Below, piece after piece: positions 5,029-5,286 of a stretch of DNA of 5,286 bases (positions within the stretch are counted from its first letter, which is position 1; each line of letters starts with the position of its first letter). Made by a program: the position numbers and the translations under genes. The stretch comes from Ruminococcus sp. GTDB lineage: Bacteria > Bacillota > Clostridia > Oscillospirales > Ruminococcaceae. Location: NCBI GenBank assembly GCA_014799765.1, contig JAAVHK010000047.1:1-5286 (forward strand), written 5' to 3'. The notes under the pieces are model-generated. The model was given only the letters and a program-made list of their open reading frames with translations, was not told the DNA's origin and did not search any database.

Positions 5029-5286
5029 TGTCAGTACACAAGGATAAGTTCAATAACACATGGTATTCGATGATACGTTATGAGGACTGGACAGGCACAC
5101 GCAAACAGAAATGCAAGCGTGGATTTTCCACCAAACGTGAGGCTCAAGCATGGGAACGCAATTTTCTTCTTCAGACTGCCTGTGATATGAATATGACTTT
5201 CAAGGACTTCTTCGGGATTTACGAGCGTGATTTGAAAACACGTCTGAAAGAAAATACGTGGCTCAATAAAAAACATATCATTTCAA
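5028..5286 (+). CDS. Tyrosine-recombinase integrase, N-terminal part (cut by window edge)
   Basis: The frame starts at the ATG overlapping the previous stop codon and runs open to the window edge, giving 86 residues. Residues 1-49, with features such as NTWYSMIRYEDWTGTRKQK and GFSTKREAQAWE, match the AP2-like arm-DNA-binding domain of Tn916/phage-type integrases: a three-stranded sheet followed by a helix. Residues about 56-86 (MTFKDFFGIYERDLKTRLKENTW is the recognisable stretch) begin the SAM-like core-binding domain. The catalytic domain with its R...HxxR...Y residues lies beyond the edge and cannot be checked. The enzyme should catalyse site-specific integration and excision, here most likely at the 3' end of guaA about 1 kb upstream. 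A full-length protein of this type is usually 370-410 residues. Confidence 0.92.
   Translation, partial: MSVHKDKFNNTWYSMIRYEDWTGTRKQKCKRGFSTKREAQAWERNFLLQTACDMNMTFKDFFGIYERDLKTRLKENTWLNKKHIIS

Noticed and set aside
5031..5276. An 81-codon minus-strand open frame opposite the integrase.
   Set aside because: The plus strand encodes a recognisable integrase N-terminus with a perfect ribosome-binding site, so the reverse frame is a shadow.
1..5286. CRISPR array, tRNA or rRNA genes, insertion-sequence ends.
   Set aside because: I saw no regularly spaced repeats, no cloverleaf or rRNA signature, and no transposase frame with terminal inverted repeats.

Overview
The window comes from a low-GC, Gram-positive, Clostridia-type genome. 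The evidence is strong AGGAGG-type ribosome-binding sites, TTGACA/TATAAT promoters, AT-rich spacers and a GMP synthetase of the type seen in Firmicutes. A Ruminococcus-like (Oscillospiraceae) gut or rumen anaerobe is my best guess from overall style; no marker here proves it.

The left part (1-3990) is chromosome. It opens with the last 24 codons of an upstream gene and its strong intrinsic terminator (83-119). Next is a separately promoted gene for a 386-residue cytoplasmic protein I do not recognise, which probably starts at a TTG codon (205-1365). A weak hairpin and a possible promoter lead into a gene for a cysteine-containing protein resembling the U32-peptidase/UbiV-like group (1474-2421). 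Twelve bases later comes a complete guaA (2434-3987), probably in the same transcript.

The right part (from about the guaA stop codon to the window edge) looks like the left end of an integrated mobile element. The 3' end of guaA is a known integration hotspot for tyrosine-recombinase elements, and the genes beyond it fit. These are an XRE-family repressor on the minus strand (4168-4641), a divergent promoter/operator region with repeated GTTTAG half-sites (4642-4827), a 66-residue excisionase-like winged-helix protein (4828-5028), and the N-terminal 86 residues of a tyrosine integrase with an AP2-like arm-binding domain (5028 to the edge). Between guaA and the repressor lie a pair of 9-bp direct repeats at 11-bp pitch, which are candidate integrase arm sites, and a bidirectional terminator that probably ends both guaA and repressor transcripts.

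The proposed logic is ordinary for an integrative element: the repressor holds down the xis-int promoter, and the integrase with its excisionase-like partner acts at sites near the end of guaA. The right end and the cargo lie outside the window, so I cannot say what the element carries. I found no clearly new system here. The least explained items are the 386-residue hypothetical protein and the guaA-linked U32-like protein.
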